DNA from: Anaerocolumna sp. AGMB13025 | GTDB taxonomy: Bacteria > Bacillota > Clostridia > Lachnospirales > Lachnospiraceae | DNA length: 64,000 nt | NCBI RefSeq assembly: GCF_029689925.1 | Contig: NZ_CP121445.1 | Span: forward strand, 2,349,001-2,413,000 | Direction: 5' to 3' | In this document: positions 54,770-62,781 of the stretch, in pieces | Position numbering within the stretch: position 1 is the first letter of the stretch | How the letters are laid out: each line of letters begins with the position of its first letter | Notes under the pieces: model-generated | Databases searched by the model: none | What the model was told of the DNA's origin: nothing | What the model saw: the letters and a program-made list of their open reading frames with translations, nothing else | Program-made: the position numbers and the translations under genes

Positions 54770-57286
54770 ATGAGGAAAGCTTTAGTGGGGGTTTTATTTT
54801 TTAGTTTAATTGCATTATTTTCTGGTAATTACCATTTATCCGCATCAGAAGCAGAATATGCTTATTCAAAGGAGGGCTCCATCCCTTACCGAGGTGAAGA
54901 TACTTTTGTAATTACCTCTGATGAAATAAGTGATCTTATTTTTAGTGCAGAATCTGAATGCAGGTATCAGGAAATCAGGAAACTGGTATTCGCGGAGGGA
55001 GTTACTTCATTTACCTATGGATTTGATGCTTTTCCAAATGTAGAAACCATATATATATCCGGTACGGTAAAGAAGATTACAGGATTTTCAAGAACTCCCT
55101 CCGGCTATTTAAGCAATCTTAAGGAAATCAAAGTATCAGAGAATAATAAATGGTACACTTCACAAAAAGGTATTCTGTTTGATAAAAAGAAAACAGTGCT
55201 GATAAAATATCCAAGTGGATTAACCTATGGTTCTTATACCATACCGGATACAGTAACCACAATACTGGAGGGGGCCTTTTATCACTCAAACTTAAAAACC
55301 GTTACCATAGGTGCAAATTTAAAAACGGACCAGCTTGATAATCTACAGAATCAGCTAAGAAGTATTTCAGAATTTAAGGTAAACAGCAAAAATAACTCGT
55401 ACAGTGCTAAAAAAGGTGCTCTTTTTAACAAAAGGGGAGATACTCTTCTTTTATGCCCGAATGGAAAAGGAAATAGCTACACAGTACCAAAAGGAACCGT
55501 TGTCATTGGTAAGGAAGCTTTTAAAGATTCCACATTAACAGAAATTGTTTTGCCGGTGGGGTTAACAACAATTCAGGAGCAGGCGTTTCGGGCGTCCGAT
55601 TTAACTGCCATTATGATACCAAAGACAGTGGATTCCGTGGCAGAGACTGCATTTTGGGATGCAGCAGCTCTTAAAACTATCTTAGTGGAAGCAGGAAATA
55701 AATGGTATGCTTCATATGAGGGGATTCTATACAATGCACCAAGGACAAAACTTATTTATATCCCGGAGGGTTACAGTCAAACCGAACTAAAGCTGCCCTC
55801 AACCTTAAAGAGTCTGGCTGTTAGTGCTAAGCTCACCTATTTATCCATATTTGAGAAGTTTACAGCTATTGTCATTCCAAAGGACTTAAAGGAAATTGCT
55901 ATCCCGTATAAGAGTTATGATAAAATAACTCTGGAGAAAGGAAATACTGCCTTTTCGCTTTACAACGGTTGTCTATATAACAAAGCCGGTACGGAGCTTA
56001 TTTTTTTAAAAAAACAGGAAAAGGCAGTTTTTCCAGACACCTTAAAAAATGTTGATGTAGGTAAGCTGATTGACAGTGGTGTTAAGGAAATGGAGCTATC
56101 AAAGAAGGTGGAATCCCTTCGATATTACGCTCATGACTGTTGCTATATCATTCCTACCCTGGAAAAACTAACCATAGCGGAGGATAATCCTTATTACACC
56201 TGTGAAAATGGAATGCTGCTTAATAAAGATAAAACCGTGTTGTATGATATCCCAAAGAATCTAACAGAACTTATGATACCTGATACTGTAACGGAATTTG
56301 ATATATATCCTCTTACTGATTATAATTATCAGAATCTGACAAAGATAACCATGTCAAAAGAGTTAATTAAGCTGAAGGGATTGGATTATATGCCCAAACT
56401 ATATAATCTTACGGCTTTCGAAGTTGCAAATGATAATACTGTTTATAAAAGCATTGAGGGAGTGTTATATAATAAAGATGTAACAGAGCTTATCTGGTAT
56501 CCGATGCAAAAGAAGGATAAGTCCTTTACTATGCCTAACACCGTTAAAAAAATAGATACCGCGTCCATTATGGATAATCCCTATTTGGAAACCTTAACCT
56601 TATCGGATTCTCTGGCTGAAGAAGACTTGTGGAATGGTTATATGGGGGGAGATTACTTTCCGTCAAAAGCTATAAAAGAATATGTGATAAGCAATAAAAA
56701 TCCCTATTATAAAACAGTGGACGGTGTCCTTTATAATAAGGATATGACAGTTCTCTTTGCCTATCCCTACCAAAAGACCTCTGAATCCTTTACCATACCT
56801 GATACGGTGACGGATGCGGTTGGAATCTGCAATAACCGTACTTATAAGTATGAGGAGAAATATATGGATACTTCCAACCCGTATCTGAAAGAGCTGGTTA
56901 TCGGTAAAAATGTGAAGAAATTATTTGAGTATTCAGATTTGAATTGTCCTATTCTGAATTTACCAAGCCTGCAGGTAATTAAAGTGAATCCTGCAAATAA
57001 ATATTTCAGTGCAAAAGATGGAATCCTATACAGTAAGGATTATGAAAAGATGTATGTCTACCCGAAAGACAACCGGAATTCGGAACTTTCCATTCCTGAA
57101 AGTACCAAGGAACTTTTTGACAATTATATCGATATGGCGTTGAGCTATTATATTAAGTCTTTAAAAGTAGAAAATGGTAATAAAGCTTTTTATACCGACG
57201 GGACTACGTTATATAATTACCAGATGAATATTAGGTACTGTACCATTAACGGAAAGTTTTACCGCAAAATACCGGATACGGATTAA
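54770..57286 (+). CDS. Secreted BspA-like leucine-rich-repeat protein, 838 aa
   Basis: A signal peptide (ALVGVLFFSLIALFSGNYHLSAS) is followed by many LRR_5-type repeats of the TpLRR/BspA kind: sections with FTIPDTV or YTIPDTV, then LKEIKVSENNKWYTS and GVLYNKDxTxLI-YP. The repeated block occurs at least eight times. No cell-wall anchor or dockerin is visible. Proteins of this type bind surfaces or other cells. The ATG follows GCGAAAGGATAG. Confidence 0.8.
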   Translation: MRKALVGVLFFSLIALFSGNYHLSASEAEYAYSKEGSIPYRGEDTFVITSDEISDLIFSAESECRYQEIRKLVFAEGVTSFTYGFDAFPNVETIYISGTVKKITGFSRTPSGYLSNLKEIKVSENNKWYTSQKGILFDKKKTVLIKYPSGLTYGSYTIPDTVTTILEGAFYHSNLKTVTIGANLKTDQLDNLQNQLRSISEFKVNSKNNSYSAKKGALFNKRGDTLLLCPNGKGNSYTVPKGTVVIGKEAFKDSTLTEIVLPVGLTTIQEQAFRASDLTAIMIPKTVDSVAETAFWDAAALKTILVEAGNKWYASYEGILYNAPRTKLIYIPEGYSQTELKLPSTLKSLAVSAKLTYLSIFEKFTAIVIPKDLKEIAIPYKSYDKITLEKGNTAFSLYNGCLYNKAGTELIFLKKQEKAVFPDTLKNVDVGKLIDSGVKEMELSKKVESLRYYAHDCCYIIPTLEKLTIAEDNPYYTCENGMLLNKDKTVLYDIPKNLTELMIPDTVTEFDIYPLTDYNYQNLTKITMSKELIKLKGLDYMPKLYNLTAFEVANDNTVYKSIEGVLYNKDVTELIWYPMQKKDKSFTMPNTVKKIDTASIMDNPYLETLTLSDSLAEEDLWNGYMGGDYFPSKAIKEYVISNKNPYYKTVDGVLYNKDMTVLFAYPYQKTSESFTIPDTVTDAVGICNNRTYKYEEKYMDTSNPYLKELVIGKNVKKLFEYSDLNCPILNLPSLQVIKVNPANKYFSAKDGILYSKDYEKMYVYPKDNRNSELSIPESTKELFDNYIDMALSYYIKSLKVENGNKAFYTDGTTLYNYQMNIRYCTINGKFYRKIPDTD

Positions 57287-57330
57287 CAATTGTTCGAGCG
57301 TTTTAGTGAAAGAGAATTAGTATATCGAAC

Positions 57331-57415
57331 GAGTGTAAAAGTCCTCTTTTTGTGTATTTTATGAATACCCTCTTATTCATTCATAACACAAAATTAACTT
57401 TCTGACACTCGAATT
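57331..57415. terminator. Long hairpin after the LRR gene
   Basis: CGAGTGT pairs with ACACTCG; inside it TTTTGTGT pairs with ACACAAAA and further AT pairs continue. The whole stem spans about 85 bases. The TTTTT stretch lies within the 5' arm, so it might act as a terminator for either strand or simply as a cruciform. Confidence 0.5.
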
Positions 57416-57476
57416 AATCAAAATGGTAAAATATTAGAGATAGATTTTGTGAAAGAAAATAAGAAAGAATTATATG

Positions 57477-57578
57477 AAGAAAATTACAAAGTAAGAAAAT
57501 TACAAAGTAAGAAAATTACAAAGTAAGAAAATTACAAAGTAAGAAAATTACAAAATAAGAAATTACCAAGTAAGAAAA
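57477..57578. repeat. 16-17-bp tandem repeat
   Basis: AGTAAGAAAATTACAA is repeated about six times with small changes, between the LRR gene and the AraC regulator. No coding capacity in any frame is visible. Confidence 0.85.
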
Positions 57579-57633
57579 CATATTAAATATTATAAGATTA
57601 TCCATATACTTTGTGTTGGGATTCGTATTATAA

Positions 57634-57662
57634 TTGACGGGTAAATAATTAGGTTCTTAATA
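57634..57662 (+). promoter_or_regulatory. Candidate promoter of the AraC regulator
   Basis: TTGACG at 57634-57639 and TTAATA at 57657-57662 with 17 bases between, 33 bases before the start codon. Confidence 0.45.
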
Positions 57663-57694
57663 AAACCAAGGATCGCCTATGATTGAGGACGGCT

Positions 57695-58519
57695 ATGCAT
57701 GAATTAAGCTTATACGAAAAAAAATTTATAAAAGATGAAGAATTTCCGGTTCAGATGTTTGAAAACCGGATAAGGATACCTGGAACCTATTTTTCACCTC
57801 ACTGGCATGAACACCTGGAACTTCATTACGTCATAAAAGGACAAGGTGTATTTTATTGTAACCAGAAACCCTTATCTGTGAAAGAAGGAAGCCTTACCAT
57901 AATTAACAGCAATGAGCTTCATGAAGGAATCAGCCATACGACTGATTTTCATGCCCTGGTCATCATTTTTGAAATGGGGGTATTCTCAAAGGAAATAGCA
58001 GGTTATAATGTGATTTTTGAATCCCTCATCGAATCAGATCCTATGATAAGTAATCTGATCATGTCGATTTATGAAGAAGAGAATGAAAAAAATCCGGGCT
58101 ATAAACTTGCAATGAAGGGGAAACTTTATGAGCTGATCGCTTATTTGCTCAGAAACTATGTAGTACAAAGCCTTTCGGACCGGGAGAATATAAGCCGAAT
58201 AAAAAATCTTAGCAGGTTAAATACGGTGCTTCAGTATATACAGGAGAATTATACGGAACCAATAACTAATAAGGAGTTGGCTGATATCATTCATGTCAGC
58301 GAATATCGCTTCTGCCACCTCTTTAAAGAAAGTGTTGGTAAAAGTCCTCTCAATTATATTAATGAAATACGGCTTAAAAAAGCCTATTACCTATTGGAAC
58401 AAAAGGAAATGACCGTATGTCAGGTGGCTTATGCCGTCGGATTCCAGGACTACAATAATTTTGGACGCCAGTTCCGCAGCTTCTATGGATATGCACCGAC
58501 AAAACTTTGGGAGAAATAG
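57695..58519 (+). CDS. AraC-family regulator with cupin sensor, 274 aa
   Basis: The N-terminal cupin (FSPHWHEHLELHYVIKG) would bind a sugar; the C-terminal pair of helix-turn-helices is classic (ELADIIHVSEYRFCHLFKESVGKSPLNYI, VAYAVGFQDYNNFGRQFRSFYG). It is next to a sugar isomerase and oxidoreductase, so it probably activates their operon. GAGGA lies five bases before ATG 57695, favouring it over the TTG at 57683. Confidence 0.88.
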   Translation: MHELSLYEKKFIKDEEFPVQMFENRIRIPGTYFSPHWHEHLELHYVIKGQGVFYCNQKPLSVKEGSLTIINSNELHEGISHTTDFHALVIIFEMGVFSKEIAGYNVIFESLIESDPMISNLIMSIYEEENEKNPGYKLAMKGKLYELIAYLLRNYVVQSLSDRENISRIKNLSRLNTVLQYIQENYTEPITNKELADIIHVSEYRFCHLFKESVGKSPLNYINEIRLKKAYYLLEQKEMTVCQVAYAVGFQDYNNFGRQFRSFYGYAPTKLWEK

Positions 58520-58626
58520 CAAGATTGTATGTATTATCAGCAATACATTAATAGCTTTTTTGGTGATAATACTATATTATGTTATTATCAGAGAAGTTTA
58601 TTAAATTGCATACAAGGAGGACAATT

Positions 58627-59598
58627 ATGAAATTAGGTACTTTTTCAGTGGTTCTGGGGGGAATGCCGCTTAGCGAAGCCTGTGAGTTCTTAAGTCAGAA
58701 CGGTGTTCAGATGATTGAAATAGGCTGCGGAGGCTATCCGGGCAAGGCTCATTGTGATCCGGATGTTTTATTGAATGATGAAAGTAAGCTGGCTGAATTT
58801 AAGCAGACCTTGAAAGATAACAATCTGGAAATCAGCGCGCTCAGCAGCCATGGCAATATGGTGCATCCTGTAAAAGCGGTTGCAGCAAAGTTTGATGAAG
58901 ATTTGACCAAAGCAATTTTATTAGCAGAAAAATTAGGTGTTCCAGTGGTTAATACATTTTCCGGCTGTCCGGGAGGAAGTCCTTTAGACAAACAGCCAAA
59001 CTGGGTTACCTGCCCATGGCCGGAGGACTTTACAGCCATATTGGATTATCAATGGAATGAGGTATTAATTCCTTATTGGAAGCAGAAAGTGGCGTTTGCG
59101 AAAGAACACGGTATCCATAAGATTGCACTGGAACTACATCCGGGCTTCTGTGTATATAATACAAGCACATTACTCCGTTTACGTGAAGCCGTAGGACCTG
59201 AAATCGGAGCAAATTTTGATCCAAGCCACTTAATCTGGCAGGGAATGGATCCTTGTGCCTGTATCAGAGAACTTGGTAAAGCTGGAGCAATCTATCATTT
59301 CCATGCGAAAGATACCAAAATTGATACTTATAATACGGCTCTTAACGGTGTACTCGATACTGGTCATTATGGTGAAGAAATCAGCCGTTCCTGGATATTC
59401 CGTTCCGTAGGTTACGGTCATGGAGAAGAATTCTGGAAAGCGATTATATCAGAACTTCGTTTGGTTGGTTATGATTATGCAATCAGTATAGAACATGAAG
59501 ACAGTTTGATGTCTGGCAAAGAAGGACTGCTAAAAGCAATTCAATTCCTTAAGAATGTATTGATTTACGAAGACCGGGGAAGTATGTTCTGGGCCTAA
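58627..59598 (+). CDS. Sugar phosphate isomerase/epimerase (AP endonuclease 2 fold), 323 aa
   Basis: A TIM barrel of the xylose-isomerase-like superfamily: GGMPLSEACEFLSQNGVQMIEIG, ALELHPGFCVYNT, GANFDPSHLIWQGMDP and YAISIEHEDSLM, with metal-binding Glu, Asp and His residues in these strands. The family includes inosose isomerases, hydroxypyruvate isomerase and tagatose epimerases; the substrate is not clear. AAGGAGGACAATT sets ATG 58627. It is followed by the Gfo/Idh gene after the third leader element. Confidence 0.88.
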   Translation: MKLGTFSVVLGGMPLSEACEFLSQNGVQMIEIGCGGYPGKAHCDPDVLLNDESKLAEFKQTLKDNNLEISALSSHGNMVHPVKAVAAKFDEDLTKAILLAEKLGVPVVNTFSGCPGGSPLDKQPNWVTCPWPEDFTAILDYQWNEVLIPYWKQKVAFAKEHGIHKIALELHPGFCVYNTSTLLRLREAVGPEIGANFDPSHLIWQGMDPCACIRELGKAGAIYHFHAKDTKIDTYNTALNGVLDTGHYGEEISRSWIFRSVGYGHGEEFWKAIISELRLVGYDYAISIEHEDSLMSGKEGLLKAIQFLKNVLIYEDRGSMFWA

Positions 59599-59640
59599 TA
59601 GATATAGTTTGCATAAGAAAGATAAGACAAGGTAAAAAAA

Positions 59641-59796
59641 CAAAATGAAAGGATGCCCCATGATGATTCATTCAAAGGTGGTAAGAATATAGTGTAATGA
59701 AAGTGTTCCGTATTCTTCTTTAACCTATGAAACTTGTTTCGAAGTTATTATGTGGCAGTATCGCAGGAAGGACTTGCGATATGCGATGGTATTAGA
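59641..59796 (+). ncRNA. Structured leader element, divergent copy, before the Gfo/Idh gene
   Basis: The 3' half is well kept: a GAAAC-TT-GTTTC hairpin, then GTGGCAGTATCGCAG, a seven-base loop and TTGCGATATGC. The last stem pairs with one G-U where the other copies have A-U. In the 5' half GGATGCCCCAT partly pairs with ATGTGGC, while the first stem is replaced by others (AATGAA/TTCATT; AAGAATA/TATTCTT). It ends 12 bases before ATG 59797. Confidence 0.6.
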
Positions 59797-60852
59797 ATGG
59801 ATAAGCAAAATTTTATGTTAGGTATTGTTGGATTTGGTGGAATGGGAAACTGGCACAGAGAATTGATTGATTCCATCGACGGCTTAGAAGTTGCCGGTAT
59901 TTACGATATTAAAGAATCCAGAGTTGATTATGCGAAAGAGGTTGGTGTAAAAGCTTATGAAAGCCTTGAGGCTTTACTGTCAGATGAGCGTATCGATATT
60001 GTACTAGTATCTACTCCCAATGATTTGCATAATCCCATAGCAATTAAGGCGATGAAAGCCGGAAAAAATGTTGTAAGCGAAAAGCCTGTAACCTTAAGTT
60101 CAAAGGATTTACAGGAGATGATAGATGCCTCCAAAGAAACAGGCAAACTCTTTACCGTGCATCAGAACAGACGCTGGGATGAAGACTTTTTAACAATGAA
60201 AAAGATCTATGATGAAAACCTTCTTGGTGATGTTTACAGAATCGAATCCAGGGTTCATGGTTCCAGAGGTATACCAGGTGACTGGAGACAGGAAAAGGAA
60301 CACGGCGGCGGTATGGTATTAGACTGGGGTGTTCATTTGTTAGATCAGATTCTTCTTATGATGGGTGATAAAAAATTAAAGACCATATATGCCACAGAGA
60401 CCCATATTACAAACCAATTAGTGGATGACGGCTTTACTGCTGAATTAAGATTTGAAAACGGTACAGAAGTTTTAGTAGAAGTAGGAACCAGCAATTTCAT
60501 AAATCTGCCCAGGTGGTACATGTTAGGGGTAAACGGAACAGCAGTGATTGAAGATTGGAACTTAAAAGGTGAAATCGTAAGCGCTGCCGGTAAGGATGAA
60601 GCCGATGTAGTTCCAGTACGCACTGCAGCCGGACTTACCAAAACTATGGCTCCCCGCAGGGAAGATACCATTAAGAAACAGGAACTGCCAGTTGTGAAAA
60701 GCGATATCAGAGACTTCTACCGTAATGTGATGCAGGTAATTGAGAAGAAGGAAGAACCGAAAGTAAAATTACCGGAAGTAATGCGTGTAATGAAATTAAT
60801 GGAAGCAATCTTTGAATCTGCAAAAGAACACAAAGTTGTGGAGTTTGAATAA
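59797..60852 (+). CDS. Gfo/Idh/MocA-family oxidoreductase, 351 aa
   Basis: The N-terminal Rossmann domain shows GIVGFGGMGNWHRELI, VSTPNDLHNPIAIKAMKAGKNVVSEKPV (the EKP motif) and a C-terminal alpha/beta domain with HGGGMVLDWGVHLLDQIL containing the catalytic histidine region. Members oxidise or isomerise sugars such as inositol or glucose derivatives with NAD(P). Together with the upstream isomerase it forms a short sugar pathway. ATG 59797 is chosen, since codons upstream lie in the leader element. No normal ribosome site. Confidence 0.88.
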   Translation: MDKQNFMLGIVGFGGMGNWHRELIDSIDGLEVAGIYDIKESRVDYAKEVGVKAYESLEALLSDERIDIVLVSTPNDLHNPIAIKAMKAGKNVVSEKPVTLSSKDLQEMIDASKETGKLFTVHQNRRWDEDFLTMKKIYDENLLGDVYRIESRVHGSRGIPGDWRQEKEHGGGMVLDWGVHLLDQILLMMGDKKLKTIYATETHITNQLVDDGFTAELRFENGTEVLVEVGTSNFINLPRWYMLGVNGTAVIEDWNLKGEIVSAAGKDEADVVPVRTAAGLTKTMAPRREDTIKKQELPVVKSDIRDFYRNVMQVIEKKEEPKVKLPEVMRVMKLMEAIFESAKEHKVVEFE

Positions 60853-60886
60853 GAAGTTATTTGAATAAGGAACTGCAATAGAAAAA

Positions 60887-60935
60887 TAAAATCTCTGCAA
60901 TAATGATTAAAAATCAGGTTTGCAGGGATTTTTTT
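60887..60935. terminator. Terminator of the isomerase-oxidoreductase operon
   Basis: AAAATCTCTGCAA pairs with TTGCAGGGATTTT (one G-U pair), followed by T-rich sequence. Confidence 0.9.
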
Positions 60936-61268
60936 ATGTAAAGATAAGTGTAATTAACCCAAAATGCCGTTTCTGCAATTTTGATACCTAGCAGGGCTAG
61001 GTGGGTGACCGCATCTGTATTTCTGACGTCCACTGCAAAGATGGCTTGTCATTCATTCAGAGATATAGGAATCCCTATTAATACATGTAGGATCAAAATG
61101 GCAGGTATGTCGAACACCCTAGGATTCTTCTTTTGTTTAAAGCAATTATAAAGTATTCAGCAGCAGATAACAATAGTAATATTCTGTAAAAACATCCGCA
61201 ATTTTCTTCCTTAAGTCAAACTAGTTTAAGCAAGCGAAAATGGGTTTTTAGCTAGTGAGAAGAGGGGG

Positions 61269-61305
61269 TTAACAAGTGAAAAGAAGCGAGTTTAACAAGT
61301 GAAAA
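61269..61305 (+). promoter_or_regulatory. Direct repeats upstream of the regulator promoter
   Basis: TTAACAAGTGAAAA occurs at 61269-61282 and 61292-61305, a spacing of 23 bases, just before the -35 box. A third poorer copy (CTAGTGAGAAG) lies further upstream. It may be an activator or repressor site. Confidence 0.45.
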
Positions 61306-61307
61306 TA

Positions 61308-61335
61308 TTGACAAAAAAACGATAAATGATATAAT
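61308..61335 (+). promoter_or_regulatory. Strong sigma-A promoter of the GntR-LacI gene
   Basis: TTGACA at 61308-61313 and TATAAT at 61330-61335, both perfect, with a 16-base spacer. The expected transcript start near 61342 gives an mRNA leader of about 165 bases. Confidence 0.8.
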
Positions 61336-61507
61336 AACTTAGGACTGAATATGAGGTTTGCGTATTTGATATAATAAATTATAATGAAAACTGGGGTTCA
61401 TGTTCAATGGAGGGCGGGAGCTGGATACTGTTTTGCCGGGGATGTTACACAATTCCCCATAAGATTATTGTCTGAAACCAAACTGGATTCAAAAGAAGGG
61501 ATAATTT

Positions 61508-62629
61508 ATGGATGAGAATAAGCTGTTATATGAAAAAATAATCAATTATTTAAGACAGGAAATTGAGAGTAAGAAGTTTAAACCCGGAGATAAGTTGCCC
61601 ACAGAAAAGGAACTGGCGGAACGATTTGGTGTAAGCAGAATAACCTCAAAAAGGGCCCTGGCAGATTTAAGCGCAGAAGGGCTTATATACAGGGTAAGGG
61701 GAAGCGGAAGTTATGTATCAAGCCTTGATAAAACAGAAAAAACAGATAACTCCAAAGCAGATTATACTCATATAATTCCCTTTGTATTGCCTTTTGATGT
61801 TTCCAACGGTGGAATAATGAACGTAGTAGCAGGTGCTTCCAGAGTGATGGCGGAAAAAGGATATATCTTAAGTGTTCATTGCTGTAATTATGATATTCAG
61901 GAAGAAAGAGAAGCACTGCATCGGTTTTATGAGTATAAAGCCGCCGGAATAATTCATTATCCCATTTCTGACAGAAAAAATCTGGAGGTCATGAATCTGT
62001 TATATCTTAATAACTATCCGATTGTTACCATAGACAAATATTATGAAAGTTTACCGATTAGTTATGTGGTAAGTGACAATTTTTCGGGGTCATATGAGGC
62101 TGTTAATTATCTGATTAAATTAGGACATAAAAAGATAGCTTTCCTATCCGATAACAAAATCGAAGATGCCACCTCTATAAGAAACCGTTATTTTGGTTAC
62201 TGCAAGGCGTTAAATGAAAATAATATCCCTATTGATGACCAGCTGGTTAAGATGGGGATTATGGAAGCTGACAGTGATTACAACCTGGTATACAAAGAGG
62301 TTTTAAAAGAACTGATTCATAACGGTACAACAGGTATCTGTGGAATAAATGATTATCTGGCCAGCGCTTTGATAAAAGTAGCATCAGAACTTGGAATAAC
62401 GGTTCCTGGGCAGCTATCTGTCATTGGTTTTGATAACCTGGAATTTGGTAAGTACCTCTCAGTGCCATTAACGACAGTCCAGCAGAATTTTTATCAAATA
62501 GGAAAAGTGGCGGCACAGTTACTGCTTGACCGCATAGAAAACGGCAGTCATGAGTATTTTAAAAGTATAATTCCAACCAAACTAATTGAACGGGATTCCT
62601 GCGGTGTTGCTATAAAAGGAAGGATTTAA
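61508..62629 (+). CDS. GntR-LacI hybrid transcription regulator (AraR type), 373 aa
   Basis: Residues 1-70 form a GntR winged helix (LLYEKIINYLRQEIESKKF, KLPTEKELAERFGVSRITSKRAL), and the rest is a LacI-type sugar-binding domain (HIIPFVLPFDVSNGG, YVVSDNFSGSYEAV, GICGINDYLASALIKVA, VIGFDNLEFGKYLSVPLTTV). This is the AraR arrangement; it should repress genes until its sugar binds. GAAGGGATAA precedes the ATG. The alpha-mannosidase gene downstream, with palindromic repeats before it, is the probable target. Confidence 0.9.
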   Translation: MDENKLLYEKIINYLRQEIESKKFKPGDKLPTEKELAERFGVSRITSKRALADLSAEGLIYRVRGSGSYVSSLDKTEKTDNSKADYTHIIPFVLPFDVSNGGIMNVVAGASRVMAEKGYILSVHCCNYDIQEEREALHRFYEYKAAGIIHYPISDRKNLEVMNLLYLNNYPIVTIDKYYESLPISYVVSDNFSGSYEAVNYLIKLGHKKIAFLSDNKIEDATSIRNRYFGYCKALNENNIPIDDQLVKMGIMEADSDYNLVYKEVLKELIHNGTTGICGINDYLASALIKVASELGITVPGQLSVIGFDNLEFGKYLSVPLTTVQQNFYQIGKVAAQLLLDRIENGSHEYFKSIIPTKLIERDSCGVAIKGRI

Positions 62630-62686
62630 TTCCAAAAATACCATAAGTTGATATATCAAATTGATTGCTTGTTTATTATGTATCCA

Positions 62687-62736
62687 GTCAGGTAGTAAAA
62701 ACCTACTGACCGTCAGGAAGTAAAAACTTACTGTCT
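62687..62736. promoter_or_regulatory. Two tandem 25-bp palindromic units upstream of the mannosidase
   Basis: GTCAGGTAGTAAAAACCTAC... and GTCAGGAAGTAAAAACTTAC... are adjacent 25-base units. Each can fold or be read as a dyad around TAAAAA (GTAG/CTAC in the first, AAG/CTT in the second). Position suggests tandem operators for the GntR-LacI protein, or a leader structure. Confidence 0.5.
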
Positions 62737-62781
62737 GGAATACTTAAGATATTATATAGCCCTAATATAAGGAGAAAAAGA

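Larger units (their letters stand above)
57287..57694. other. Intergenic region after the LRR gene
   Basis: The stretch holds a long hairpin, a tandem repeat array and the promoter of the AraC gene, but no coding sequence. Confidence 0.5.
60853..61507. other. Long intergenic region before the GntR-LacI regulator
   Basis: Contains the terminator of the oxidoreductase operon, a small hairpin ACCTAGC-AGG-GCTAGGT at about 60989, and, near 61269-61335, direct repeats followed by a clear promoter. The part between 61010 and 61200 shows nothing I can interpret. Confidence 0.5.

Noticed and set aside
59734..59796. Upstream start for the Gfo/Idh protein
   Set aside because: The codons lie in the structured leader, and the Rossmann fold begins a few residues after ATG 59797.
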